From assembly GCF_947495665.1 (NCBI RefSeq), contig NZ_CANLZV010000007.1, forward strand, positions 124,001 through 188,000: a DNA stretch of 64,000 nucleotides, read 5' to 3'. Source of the DNA: an uncultured Sunxiuqinia sp. Its GTDB lineage: Bacteria; Bacteroidota; Bacteroidia; Bacteroidales; Prolixibacteraceae. The position numbers and the translations under genes were made by a program. The notes below the pieces were generated by a model. It was not told the DNA's origin and made no database searches. It saw nothing but the letters and a program-made list of their open reading frames with translations. Below are positions 35,655 through 45,125 of the stretch, piece after piece (position 1 is the stretch's first letter; every line of letters begins with the position of its first letter).

Positions 35655-35789
35655 CTATCACTTCATAAGTATTTTGTGGGTTTTGCTTAGAGTTTTTAAG
35701 TAGCTGTAAATGGCTTCAATCTACTCGTGTTGTGTCCTGCTGTGAAAAGGCAAGACAAGGTGTGATAAAAACTTAAAAAAGGATATAGA

Positions 35790-38700
35790 ATGCAGTTAAG
35801 ATTTCCAAAAGAACAAGGGCTTTACAGCTCTGCCAACGAACATGACAATTGTGGGATCGGGTTTGTGGCGCACATCAAGGGCCAGGCCTCTCATGACATT
35901 ATCACCAGAGGCCTTCGGGTATTAGAAAACCTGGATCACCGGGGAGCAACCAGTGCCGATAATGCCACAGGAGATGGCGCAGGAATACTCATGCAAATTC
36001 CTCACGAATACATTCAGTCGGTTCTGAAGATCGATGTTCCTGAGCCTGGTCAATATGGCACCGGATTAATATTTCTGCCTCAAAAAGAAAGCGAAGCAGA
36101 TATTTGTCTGGACATTCTGACCAAACACATCAACGAGGAAGGCCTGGAACTCATTTGCTATCGCGATGTTCCTGTTGACACCTCTGCGCCAGGAGAGATC
36201 GCCAAGCAAACCGAGCCGGCCATCAAGCAGGTATTTATTAAAGGAAAGCTGGAGCCCGAAGCGATGGAGCGTAAACTTTACATCATCCGCAAGCTAACGG
36301 AACATGCCATTGCGAACTCCAACCTGACACACAAGGAAGCATTTTACCAACCCAGTTTGTCAGCCAGAACCATTGTTTACAAAGGGATGTTAACCCCACA
36401 CCAGCTGTCGGATTATTACAAAGACCTGCAACACGAACGTTTTAAATCAGCCATTGCCTTGGTGCACTCGCGCTTTAGCACCAACACCTTCCCAACCTGG
36501 GACTTGGCCCAGCCTTTCCGCATGATTGCCCACAATGGCGAAATCAATACGGTTAAAGGAAACCGCAAATGGATGGAAGCCCGGGAAGCCTTGCTGAAAT
36601 CGGAAATATTTGGCGAAGACCTGCAAAAGCTTCTACCCGTCATTGAAGACAATAAATCCGACTCCGCGTCCTTCGACAATGTGCTGGAATTTTTGCACCT
36701 CACCGGACGCTCGCTGCATCATGCCTTGTGTATGATGATCCCGGAATCGTTCAACGAAAAGAACCCCATTCCGGAATCGCTCAAAGCGTTTTACGAATAC
36801 CACTCCACCATCATGGAACCGTGGGACGGACCAGCCTCCATGGTTTTTTCTGACGGACGATACATTGGAGGAACACTCGACCGCAATGGCCTGCGTCCTT
36901 CGCGCTACGTCATTACTAAAAACGACCTCATTGTGATGGGATCGGAAGTTGGTGTTCAGCATTTCCAACCCGAAGAAATCATTGAAAAAGGCCGTCTTCG
37001 CCCCGGAAAAATTCTACTGGTAGACACCAAACTCGGCATTATCATTCCCGACAAGGAAGTCAAAGACCAGTTAAGCAAACGCAATCCTTACGAGATGTGG
37101 TTAAAACAGAACCGCATGCGTATGAAAGATATTAAAGTCAAAAAACGGGTTCCTTCTGAAGTAGCAGATTTTGAGACCCTGGCACAGGTGTTTAATTACT
37201 CCAAAGAAGACCTGCACGACCTCATTCAGCCGATGGCTGTGGGCGCTGCCGAACCAACCAGTTCCATGGGAAATGACACCCCGCTGGCTATTTTCTCTGA
37301 CAAGCCCCAGCTTTTCTTTACCTATTTCAAGCAAATGTTTGCCCAGGTTACCAACCCGGCCATCGACCCCATTCGGGAAGGGCTGGTGATGGCACTAACC
37401 AATTATATCGGCTCCCTAAGCTCCAACATTTTGGGAGAAACGCCGGAACACTGCAAGCTGATTAAATTTGACGGACCACTGATTACCAATACCGACCTTG
37501 GCAAAATTAAAGACCTGAAGGACGAAATGTTTACCCACAAAACGATCCCTATGGTTTTCCCGGTAAAAGGTGGCTACCAGGCATTCAAAGAAGCATTTGA
37601 CAACATGCTGGAGATGGCCGAAAAAGCCGTTGACGATAAAAAGAATTTCATCATTTTGTCGGACCGTAAAGTTGACTCGGAACACGCACCAATTCCTTCG
37701 CTGCTGGCCGTTGCTGCTGTTCACCACCATCTGATCTCCAAAAAGAAACGGATGCAGGTTGGTATCATTGTAGAGACAGCCGAAGCACGCGAAATCAACC
37801 ACTTTGCCTTATTGCTGGGTTATGGAGCCAGCGTGATCAACCCCTACATGGCCTTTGCGGCAATCGACCGCCTGGTTAAAGAAGGGGAGGTTGAACTGGA
37901 ATACAAAGATGCCCGCAAAAACTACATCAAAGCGGTTGATAAAGGCTTGCTGAAGATTTTATCGAAAATGGGAATCTCCACACTCCGCTCCTACCACGGC
38001 GCTCAAATGTTTGAAGCGATGGGCGTCAGCCGCGAGTTGATCAACCAGTATTTTACCGGCACAGCCTCCCGCTTAAGCGGTATTGGTCTGGAGGAAATCG
38101 CTGAAGAATACAGCCGCTTCCATCAAGCAGCCTATAAAATTGCCAAAACTTCCGAAAGGTTTCGTTTCGAAAATTCAGGGGTTTACGCCTGGCGGAAATA
38201 CGGCGAACACCATGCCTGGAACCCCGAGGCCATTGGCCTGCTGCAGTGGGCAACCCGCACCAACGACTACAACAAATACAAAGAATACAGCGCCCTGATT
38301 GACCAGGACAACAAAAAGCCGGGCTTCATTCGAGGATGCTTCAAATTCAAGCAAAACCCAATTCCATTGGACCAGGTGGAGCCTGTTGAAAACATCATGA
38401 AACGCTTTGTTACAGGCGCCATGTCGTACGGATCCATCAGCAAGGAAGCACACGAAGCGCTGGCCATTGCCATGAATACCGTTGGCGGAAGAAGCAACAC
38501 TGGTGAAGGGGGCGAAAGCTCAGACCGTTTTGGCACCATCAAACAAAGCTCGATCAAGCAAATTGCTTCCGGACGTTTTGGAGTGACCAACAACTATTTG
38601 ACCAACGCCCATGAACTTCAAATTAAAGTTTGCCAAGGGGCAAAGCCGGGTGAAGGAGGTCAGCTTCCGGGCTTTAAGGTGAACAAGATCATTGCTAAAC

Positions 38701-40310
38701 TTCGGAACTCAACCCCCGGAATTACTTTGATTTCGCCACCACCCCACCATGACATCTACTCCATTGAGGACCTGGCACAGTTAATCTACGACCTGAAAGT
38801 GACCAATCCCAAAGCCAAAGTCTCCGTGAAACTGGTAGCCGAAAATGGCGTTGGAACCGTTGCCGCAGGGGTAGCCAAAGCCTTCTCCGACCTGATCATC
38901 ATCTCCGGTGGAGAAGGTGGAACCGGAGCCAGCCCGGCCAGCTCAATCAAACATGCCGGACTGCCTGCTGAAATGGGAATTGCTGAAGCCCAGCAAACCC
39001 TGGTGATGAACAACCTGCGCGGACGGGTGAAGCTGCAGGTTGACGGCCAGCTGAAAACCGGTAAAGACGTGGTTTCCATGGCCTGCCTGGGAGGCGAAGA
39101 GTTTGGTTTTTCCACCTCAGCCCTGATTACCATGGGATGTATCATGATGCGCAAATGCCACCTGAACACTTGTCCGGCGGGTATTGCCACTCAGGATAAA
39201 GAACTGCGGAAACGCTTCATCGGAAAAGCCGAGTTTGTGATTAATTTCTTCCGTTTCATAGCCGAAGAAGTTCGCGAACACCTGGCCGAAATGGGATTCT
39301 CCAAGTTCGAAGACATTGTTGGACGTGCTGACCTGCTGGAAGTAGATGAAAAAGCCACCAACTGGAAAATGAAAAACATCGACTTCTCCCAGGTATTGCA
39401 CATGCCGGAAGAAGCCAAAAAATACGACATTCGCAACACGCATCCGAACCTGAAATCCATCGAGGATCACCTGGATCACAAACTGATTCTGGATGCCAAC
39501 AAAGCGATTAAAGGCAAGGAGAAAGTATGGATTTCACATCCGATCATCAACACCGACCGGACCATCGGAGCCATGCTGTCCGGTGAAATATCCAAGCGCT
39601 ACGGCGAAGAAGGCCTGCCGGAAGATACCATCAGCTGCACCTTCCACGGAACTGCCGGCCAAAGTTTTGGTGCCTTCCTGGTCAAAGGGATTAACTTCCG
39701 ACTGGAAGGAGACGCCAACGACTACATCGGCAAAGGGCTTTCCGGCGGTAAGATTGTGGTGGTTCCACCAGCCGGGTCAACCTTCAAGCCGGAAGAAAAC
39801 ATCATCATCGGCAACACCACCTTCTATGGTGCTACCAAAGGTGAAGGTTACATCCGCGGAGTGGCCGGAGAGCGTTTCTGCGTACGAAACTCAGGAGCCA
39901 AAACCGTTGTTGAAGGTACCGGCGACCACTGCTGCGAGTACATGACCGGCGGCCGCGTTGTGGTGCTGGGCAAAACCGGTCGTAACTTCGCTGCCGGAAT
40001 GAGTGGCGGTATTGCTTACGTGCTGGATGTGGACGGTGATTTCGATTACTACTGCAACAAAGGACTGGTTGAACTTTCGGCAGTGGAAGACCGCACCGAC
40101 ATTGATGAACTACAGGAAATGATCAGCAAACATCTTTTATACACGCAAAGTTCTTTAGCGGCAAAAATTCTGACCAACTGGGAAGAGTACCTGCCTCGAT
40201 TCGTAAAAGTAATTCCGTTCGAGTACAAGAAAGTGCTTGAGGAACTGAAGTTGAAGGAACTGGAACGCAAATTACAACTGACGGAAGACGATCCATCCCG
40301 TCACGAATAA
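35790..40310 (+). CDS. gltB: Glutamate synthase large subunit GltB
   Basis: A 1506-residue GOGAT large subunit. The N-terminal glutamine amidotransferase (class II) begins at Cys21 (EHDNCGIGFVAHIKG), exposed after removal of a 20-residue propeptide. The central domain is followed by the FMN-binding synthase barrel (~850-1230) with the 3Fe-4S cysteines in CIMMRKCHLNTCPAG, and then the C-terminal right-handed beta-helix (GXXG repeats such as GKGLSGGKIVV, MTGGRVVVLG). With GltD it makes two glutamates from glutamine and 2-oxoglutarate. The gene is followed 46 nt later by gltD. Confidence 0.97.
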   Translation: MQLRFPKEQGLYSSANEHDNCGIGFVAHIKGQASHDIITRGLRVLENLDHRGATSADNATGDGAGILMQIPHEYIQSVLKIDVPEPGQYGTGLIFLPQKESEADICLDILTKHINEEGLELICYRDVPVDTSAPGEIAKQTEPAIKQVFIKGKLEPEAMERKLYIIRKLTEHAIANSNLTHKEAFYQPSLSARTIVYKGMLTPHQLSDYYKDLQHERFKSAIALVHSRFSTNTFPTWDLAQPFRMIAHNGEINTVKGNRKWMEAREALLKSEIFGEDLQKLLPVIEDNKSDSASFDNVLEFLHLTGRSLHHALCMMIPESFNEKNPIPESLKAFYEYHSTIMEPWDGPASMVFSDGRYIGGTLDRNGLRPSRYVITKNDLIVMGSEVGVQHFQPEEIIEKGRLRPGKILLVDTKLGIIIPDKEVKDQLSKRNPYEMWLKQNRMRMKDIKVKKRVPSEVADFETLAQVFNYSKEDLHDLIQPMAVGAAEPTSSMGNDTPLAIFSDKPQLFFTYFKQMFAQVTNPAIDPIREGLVMALTNYIGSLSSNILGETPEHCKLIKFDGPLITNTDLGKIKDLKDEMFTHKTIPMVFPVKGGYQAFKEAFDNMLEMAEKAVDDKKNFIILSDRKVDSEHAPIPSLLAVAAVHHHLISKKKRMQVGIIVETAEAREINHFALLLGYGASVINPYMAFAAIDRLVKEGEVELEYKDARKNYIKAVDKGLLKILSKMGISTLRSYHGAQMFEAMGVSRELINQYFTGTASRLSGIGLEEIAEEYSRFHQAAYKIAKTSERFRFENSGVYAWRKYGEHHAWNPEAIGLLQWATRTNDYNKYKEYSALIDQDNKKPGFIRGCFKFKQNPIPLDQVEPVENIMKRFVTGAMSYGSISKEAHEALAIAMNTVGGRSNTGEGGESSDRFGTIKQSSIKQIASGRFGVTNNYLTNAHELQIKVCQGAKPGEGGQLPGFKVNKIIAKLRNSTPGITLISPPPHHDIYSIEDLAQLIYDLKVTNPKAKVSVKLVAENGVGTVAAGVAKAFSDLIIISGGEGGTGASPASSIKHAGLPAEMGIAEAQQTLVMNNLRGRVKLQVDGQLKTGKDVVSMACLGGEEFGFSTSALITMGCIMMRKCHLNTCPAGIATQDKELRKRFIGKAEFVINFFRFIAEEVREHLAEMGFSKFEDIVGRADLLEVDEKATNWKMKNIDFSQVLHMPEEAKKYDIRNTHPNLKSIEDHLDHKLILDANKAIKGKEKVWISHPIINTDRTIGAMLSGEISKRYGEEGLPEDTISCTFHGTAGQSFGAFLVKGINFRLEGDANDYIGKGLSGGKIVVVPPAGSTFKPEENIIIGNTTFYGATKGEGYIRGVAGERFCVRNSGAKTVVEGTGDHCCEYMTGGRVVVLGKTGRNFAAGMSGGIAYVLDVDGDFDYYCNKGLVELSAVEDRTDIDELQEMISKHLLYTQSSLAAKILTNWEEYLPRFVKVIPFEYKKVLEELKLKELERKLQLTEDDPSRHE

Positions 40311-40356
40311 GAAGTAAAGAACGAATTGTAAAACAAAAAGAAAAGATTATAGCATT

Positions 40357-41775
40357 ATGGGAGATCCAAGAGGTTTTATGAAAGTAGCGCGGAAAGAAAG
40401 CGGCTACCGACCTTTAAACGAAAGAATATACGACTACGGGGAAGTGGAGCAAACCCTGAACGAAGAAGACAGAAGATTACAGGCATCACGTTGCATGGAC
40501 TGTGGCGTACCGTTTTGCCACTGGGGATGTCCGGTTGGCAGCAAGATTCCGGAATGGCAGGATGCCATTTACCACAAGAACTATGCAGCGGCTTATGATA
40601 TTCTGCACTCCACAAACAGCTTTCCGGAAATGACCGGACGGGTTTGCCCGGCACCCTGCGAAAAATCCTGCGTGCTGGCTATCCACAACGAGTCGGTGAC
40701 CATCCGCGAGAACGAATCCTCAACGGTAGAGAAAGCCTTTGACCTGGGCCTGATTAAAGCCAATCCGCCCCAAACCCGTACCGGAAAGAAAGTGGCCATT
40801 ATTGGCTCCGGACCGGCCGGTTTATCGGCTGCCGACCTGTTGAACCGGGCCGGACATGAAGTAACCGTTTTTGAAAAGAACGATGCCATTGGCGGACTGC
40901 TGCGCTATGGTATTCCCGACTTCAAACTGAACAAAGGAATCATTGATCGCCGTTTGTCCATCTTCGAAGAAGAAGGAATCATATTCAAAACGAATGTTTA
41001 CGTGGGGAAAGACATTTCGCAAAAAGAACTGCTGAATGATTACGATGCCGTTTTGCTGGCGATGGGGGCCGAACAACCCCGCGACCTGGTTACCGAAGGA
41101 CGGGAATTGAATGGCGTTCATTTTGCCATGGATTTCCTGACTCAGCAAAACAAAGTGGTGGCCGGCAAAAAGGTAAGCACGAAAGCGCGCCTGTCGGCCG
41201 AAGGCAAACATGTACTTGTGATTGGTGGTGGCGATACCGGCTCCGACTGCGTGGGGACATCCATCCGCCAAAAAGCGGCCAGCGTAACTCAGATTGAGAT
41301 TATGCCCAAGCCCTCAGAAACAAGAGCCGAAAACAACCCCTGGCCCTATTGGCCCACCACGCTGCGTACCTCCAGCTCGCACCTGGAAGGCTGCGACCGC
41401 AAATGGGCACTTTCAACCAAACGGCTGATTGGCGAAAACGGGCAGGTAAAAGAAGCTGAGGTGATTGAAGTAGCCTGGGATAAAGATAAAGACGGACGCT
41501 GGCTGATGTCTGAAGTACCCGGAACGGAACAAATCCTGAAAGCGGACCTGGTCTTGCTTTCCATGGGATTCACCCAACCGGTTCACAACGGCTTGCTGGA
41601 AGAACTGGGCGTAGAATACGACAACCGCGGCAACGTGAAAGTCAACCAGAAAAAGCAAAGCTCCGTGGACAAAGTTTTTGCAGCCGGCGACGTGGAGCGA
41701 GGCGCCAGCCTGGTGGTTCATGCCATTCAATGCGGCAAAGAGGCAGCAGCAGCCATCGATGAATTTTTAAGCTAG
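40357..41775 (+). CDS. gltD: Glutamate synthase small subunit GltD
   Basis: A 472-residue NADPH-dependent GltD. The N-terminal 4Fe-4S cysteines are in CMDCGVPFCHWGCPVG and CPAPCEKSC. The FAD-binding Rossmann motif is IGSGPAGLSAADLL and the NAD(P)H-binding motif VIGGGDTGSDC. It passes electrons from NADPH to GltB. It is co-transcribed with gltB and followed by a terminator. Confidence 0.97.
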   Translation: MGDPRGFMKVARKESGYRPLNERIYDYGEVEQTLNEEDRRLQASRCMDCGVPFCHWGCPVGSKIPEWQDAIYHKNYAAAYDILHSTNSFPEMTGRVCPAPCEKSCVLAIHNESVTIRENESSTVEKAFDLGLIKANPPQTRTGKKVAIIGSGPAGLSAADLLNRAGHEVTVFEKNDAIGGLLRYGIPDFKLNKGIIDRRLSIFEEEGIIFKTNVYVGKDISQKELLNDYDAVLLAMGAEQPRDLVTEGRELNGVHFAMDFLTQQNKVVAGKKVSTKARLSAEGKHVLVIGGGDTGSDCVGTSIRQKAASVTQIEIMPKPSETRAENNPWPYWPTTLRTSSSHLEGCDRKWALSTKRLIGENGQVKEAEVIEVAWDKDKDGRWLMSEVPGTEQILKADLVLLSMGFTQPVHNGLLEELGVEYDNRGNVKVNQKKQSSVDKVFAAGDVERGASLVVHAIQCGKEAAAAIDEFLS

Positions 41776-41801
41776 AATTACTTAACTCGTAATACCCTCC
41801 A

Positions 41802-41835
41802 AAGGCCTCGCAACATTTTGCGGGGCTTTTGTTTT
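41802..41835 (+). terminator. Intrinsic terminator of gltBD
   Basis: GCCTCGCAA (41805-41813) pairs with TTGCGGGGC (41818-41826) with one wobble and a 4-nt loop, followed by TTTTGTTTT. Confidence 0.88.
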
Positions 41836-41900
41836 GGCAGCCTCTGCAAGCCGGAGAAACTCAAAGCAGAAATCGCAAATTCCAATCCGCCGTCAACACC

Positions 41901-42218
41901 TTATTTCGTAGCCCCAAACTTTCGTCGGTGCTTTTCTTCCGTCGCATAAATCGCATTCACGAATCCCAGCATAATACCAATGCCTGTCAGGATATAAATC
42001 GTCGTGAATATTTTCCCAAAATCAGTTTGAGGGCTAAAATCACCATAGCCAACCGTTGTTAAAGTAATGACCGAAAAATAAAAAGCATCAACCCATCTCC
42101 ACCCTTCTACAAAATGGTAGACAAACGTTCCGTTAAACAGTGTTACTAAAGTTGAAATTACCAGGTTACGATACGTTTTTTCCTTAAGAAAAAGTATGAT
42201 TGTCTTAAACATCCCCAT
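41901..42218 (-). CDS. Two-TM potassium channel
   Basis: A 105-residue KcsA-like channel subunit. TM1 ~18-36, pore helix ~44-53, selectivity filter TVGYGD at 55-60, TM2 ~70-92, with a short charged C-terminus (EEKHRRK). It would assemble as a tetramer in the inner membrane and conduct K+. There is no regulatory RCK domain. It faces away from the LamG protein gene, with a long palindrome between them. Confidence 0.9.
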   Translation of the reverse strand: MGMFKTIILFLKEKTYRNLVISTLVTLFNGTFVYHFVEGWRWVDAFYFSVITLTTVGYGDFSPQTDFGKIFTTIYILTGIGIMLGFVNAIYATEEKHRRKFGATK

Positions 42219-42322
42219 GCATGAAATTTTTACTACGCGTGTGATTTTCTAACGCAAAAGTACGACATATTTCAAAACTGCAACACCCCATCATCCTGGC
42301 TCTCAACCTCACCCCCTTTGCC

Positions 42323-42355
42323 AGTGAGGTCTTCACTTCGAGTGAAGACCTCACT
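42323..42355. repeat. Palindromic element P1 (15-bp stem)
   Basis: AGTGAGGTCTTCACT (42323-42337), TCG loop, AGTGAAGACCTCACT (42341-42355): a perfect inverted repeat. It shares the loop-proximal TTCACT/AGTGA core with P2 (43875-43907) and P3 (47072-47110). It lies between divergent genes, so it is not a terminator. Confidence 0.85.
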
Positions 42356-42441
42356 AACAAACAAACCCAATTACCAGTCGGATACAGCATCAAAAGGCCA
42401 TAAAATCCGTAACATCAGTTACAAACCAAAGATCGTACGTT

Positions 42442-43830
42442 ATGAAAGAATCAGCACAAACCCGATTCACCCCTCAAGCTACCCGGTCGATCTTAAAACA
42501 ATACCTCCCCTGTTTGCTTGTTGTTTTTTGCTTACTGGCACTCTCTTCAACTACCGCTTTGAGCCAGGATGCCCTGTTGAAACACGCGTATACCTTTGAG
42601 GATGGAACGGCCAATGACATTGTTGGCGAGGCACATGGCACCATTAATGGCGGAAAAATCATCAACGGGGAGTATGTTTCGTTTTCGCAAGGGCAGTTCA
42701 TCGTTCTGCCGGCCAATAAGATTGCGCTCAACAGCTATCCCGCGTTGAGCCTGGAAGCTTACCTGGGTGCCGGGCATCTGAATGCCTATTTCACCATGTT
42801 CTCCTACTTTGGAAATTCAGTGGGACCTCTCGGAACAAGCTACCTGTTTCAATCGCTGACCAACGGCGGACACAGCGCAACCGCCATATCGTGCAAGAAC
42901 GACCAGACCCCCTGGGCTACCTGCACCAATGTATTTGGTACGCCACTCGTAGATGCCAAATACCACCATGTGGTGAGCACCTTCGACAACCATGAAATGA
43001 AATTTTATGTGGATGGAATCTTAGTTGGGCAAAACACCATTGATGAGTTTCCCAACAATTCAATTGCCAACCTCAGCAACCAGTTCGCCTACCTGTGCAA
43101 ATCGGGCTATATGCAAGACCCCACCTGGTTTGGCACCATCGACCGTTTCAACATTTACGAGGGTGTTCTGGACGCCACCACCATTGCCGCTTCGGCTAAA
43201 AAATACCAGGCTGGCCTAAAAGACTTACCTGCGGAAATCAAAGCACTGCTCGCCAATGTCCTGGTCAATCCGGGATTTAAACCCGAAAGCGACTTGTCCG
43301 CAGACTTTCTGCAATCGTATAAGCCCGGCAAGTTTGTGGTTTACCCCACCGTTATTCGCACCCCTGATTCAACCGCTTTTTCGCCAGGCTCGGCCAAAGC
43401 TTTTGCCGACTTGCTGATAAACGATTTGCATTTAAATGCCGAATTCAACGAAACAATACTCAACCCGGGACAACTGGAAGGTCAGGGGCAGCTGAACTTC
43501 TTCAATAACGACATGAAACGGCTGGCCAGTGCCATTCGGGAAGAAGGAACAAATGCCGACTACTACGTGGTTTTGGAAATCCTGTTTCCTCCCCGGCAGT
43601 CTGAGGCAGTCAATGTTTTTGGCATTCATATCCTCGTTCTGGATAAGGATACAGAGAATGCTTTTTCGTTTTTACTGAATGCGCACCACGATTATATGGC
43701 CTACAACAGTTTGTGGGCAGTAAATGCTGAGCCGGCTAATTTAGAACCTCTGAAAATTAAATGTGCTAAAGTGGCTTTTGATGCCTTGTGCAAACAGCTT
43801 GAGTATGCTGAAAGTGCCATGGTAAAATAA
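42442..43830 (+). CDS. Secreted LamG-domain protein with unassigned C-terminal domain
   Basis: A 462-residue exported protein with a long N-terminal region and a hydrophobic signal core at ~22-40 (cut near ALSQ, 42). Residues ~45-250 form a LamG/concanavalin-like sandwich (HAYTFEDGTANDIVGEAHG, HHVVSTFDNHEMKFYVDG, TIDRFNIYEGVLD). The C-terminal ~260-460 part is a separate alpha/beta domain that I do not recognise; it has a ADYYVVLEILFPP stretch and resembles proteins that assess or bind another partner more than an enzyme. LamG modules bind carbohydrate or protein ligands. The gene is bracketed by palindromes P1 and P2. Confidence 0.8.
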   Translation: MKESAQTRFTPQATRSILKQYLPCLLVVFCLLALSSTTALSQDALLKHAYTFEDGTANDIVGEAHGTINGGKIINGEYVSFSQGQFIVLPANKIALNSYPALSLEAYLGAGHLNAYFTMFSYFGNSVGPLGTSYLFQSLTNGGHSATAISCKNDQTPWATCTNVFGTPLVDAKYHHVVSTFDNHEMKFYVDGILVGQNTIDEFPNNSIANLSNQFAYLCKSGYMQDPTWFGTIDRFNIYEGVLDATTIAASAKKYQAGLKDLPAEIKALLANVLVNPGFKPESDLSADFLQSYKPGKFVVYPTVIRTPDSTAFSPGSAKAFADLLINDLHLNAEFNETILNPGQLEGQGQLNFFNNDMKRLASAIREEGTNADYYVVLEILFPPRQSEAVNVFGIHILVLDKDTENAFSFLLNAHHDYMAYNSLWAVNAEPANLEPLKIKCAKVAFDALCKQLEYAESAMVK

Positions 43831-43874
43831 TTCCATCGCCCTTTCCTCCATCACCAAACTCTGGATCTTTCACC

Positions 43875-43907
43875 AGTAAGGGTTTCACTTTGAGTGAGAC
43901 CCTTACT
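43875..43907. repeat. Palindromic element P2 (15-bp stem)
   Basis: AGTAAGGGTTTCACT (43875-43889), TTG loop, AGTGAGACCCTTACT (43893-43907), paired throughout with one G-T. Compared with P1, several stem positions differ on both arms so that pairing is kept. It is 44 nt downstream of the LamG gene but has no T-run. Confidence 0.85.
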
Positions 43908-44113
43908 AAAAGCCCTCACCAGACCTCGCCTCTTATTTGTATTCCATCCAAACAAGCAAATGCCGAACCTGCAACACCCCTTTCTTGTTGAATTTCAGAC
44001 ACTACATGCTCATTAACATATTTGATGTAAATAATAAATTGCTTTATTTTATTCTGCTTAAGGTGTGGTAAGAGAAAATACGTTCAGGATTAATCATTAA
44101 AAAACGAACAAAA

Positions 44114-44755
44114 ATGAATCAAGATCAGAACAAACACATGCGTATGTACCTGGCTACGCAGACGGCGCTGGACAACCACACCCCGCGCTGGAACACCATT
44201 CCGGTAATGGTGACTGTGAAAAACGAGCTGGATGAACTGATCCAGCGTATTCAAGAAAAAAATGAAGAGACCGATGCCAACAGCAAAGGCACGACCGAGC
44301 AGAAAGAGACTGTTCGCCGAGGGGTGGCCGAAAAGGCGGTGAGCATCTCCGGCATTTTGCAGGCTTACGCCGCTTTTAACGACGACAAGGTGCTGGCCGG
44401 GCAGGCAAAGCTCATTAAATCGGACTTGTTAACCTGTCGCGAAACCGATGTGGAAGCAGCAATTCGCCCGGTTTTAACCCTGGCCCGTAACCTGCTTACC
44501 GAGCTGGCCGATTTTATGCTCACCGAAGCCATGGTGGTAGAAACCGAAACCAGCCTCGACAGCTTTAAAGCCCTGATCGGGCAGCCGCGTACCATCCGCA
44601 ACCAGGCCTTTTCGGCGATGAGCATGCTCGAAGAAATGATGGACCAAGTGGATGCCCTGCTGAAGCAAAAAATGGATAAGCTGATGATCCGTTTCGAATT
44701 TACCGATCAGCCTTTTTTCGAAGAATATACCCGGGCCCGGGTCATTGTTGACTGA
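44114..44755 (+). CDS. Helical protein of unknown function, upstream of the 21-bp array
   Basis: A 213-residue cytoplasmic protein predicted to be nearly all alpha-helix, with no signal peptide or membrane segment. The middle (~35-185) looks like a repeated four-helix arrangement with conserved-looking blocks (ETVRRGVAEKAVSISGILQAYAAFN; ARNLLTELADFM; GQPRTIRNQAFSAMSMLEEMMDQVDALL, read in pieces). It ends in FEEYTRARVIVD, a tail I recall from a Bacteroidota-specific family of uncharacterised proteins. Enzyme motifs are absent. The 14-unit 21-bp repeat array starts about 70 nt after the stop codon, so the gene and the array may form one unit. Confidence 0.8.
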   Translation: MNQDQNKHMRMYLATQTALDNHTPRWNTIPVMVTVKNELDELIQRIQEKNEETDANSKGTTEQKETVRRGVAEKAVSISGILQAYAAFNDDKVLAGQAKLIKSDLLTCRETDVEAAIRPVLTLARNLLTELADFMLTEAMVVETETSLDSFKALIGQPRTIRNQAFSAMSMLEEMMDQVDALLKQKMDKLMIRFEFTDQPFFEEYTRARVIVD

Positions 44756-44826
44756 ACCGGGGTATTGACGTTTACTTCTTGCAATCTTAAACCGGCAGCC
44801 GGGGAAACCTGGTTGCCGGTTGCTTT

Positions 44827-45125
44827 AAGCATACCGCCAAACAGCCAGAACAGCATACCCGATAGCCAGACGATGAAGCCAACTAGCCAGACCACCCCGG
44901 CTACCTGCCAGACGATGATGCCCGGCTGCCAGACGAACTCCGCGACTCGCCAGACGATGATGCCGAATAGCCAGACCAACTCCGCTACTCGCCAGACGAT
45001 GTCGCCGAACAGCCAGAACAAGCCGGCCGGGAGCCAGACGATGACACCAACCCTCCAGACGATGTTGGAGGAGCGCCAGACGGTGTCGCCAACCCTCCAG
45101 ACGCACTCGGCGAGGCGCCAGAACA
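44827..45125. repeat. 14-unit tandem array, exact 21-bp period
   Basis: The core GCCAGA(C/A)(G/C) (first base T in two units) occurs 14 times; its CCAGA begins at 44845 and then every 21 bp up to 45118 with no insertion or deletion. Each 8-bp core is separated by a 13-bp variable segment. Higher-order pairing is visible: units 5-6 and 7-8 are near copies 42 bp apart, and units 11 and 13 share their variable segment in large part. It is not CRISPR (repeat and spacer too short). Both strands are open in several frames because the unit lacks stops, but none of the frames starts with ATG, so I treat it as non-coding. Confidence 0.9.

Noticed and set aside
44827-45125. CRISPR array
   Set aside because: The conserved part is 8 bp and the variable part 13 bp, far below CRISPR sizes, the core is not strictly invariant, and there are no cas genes.
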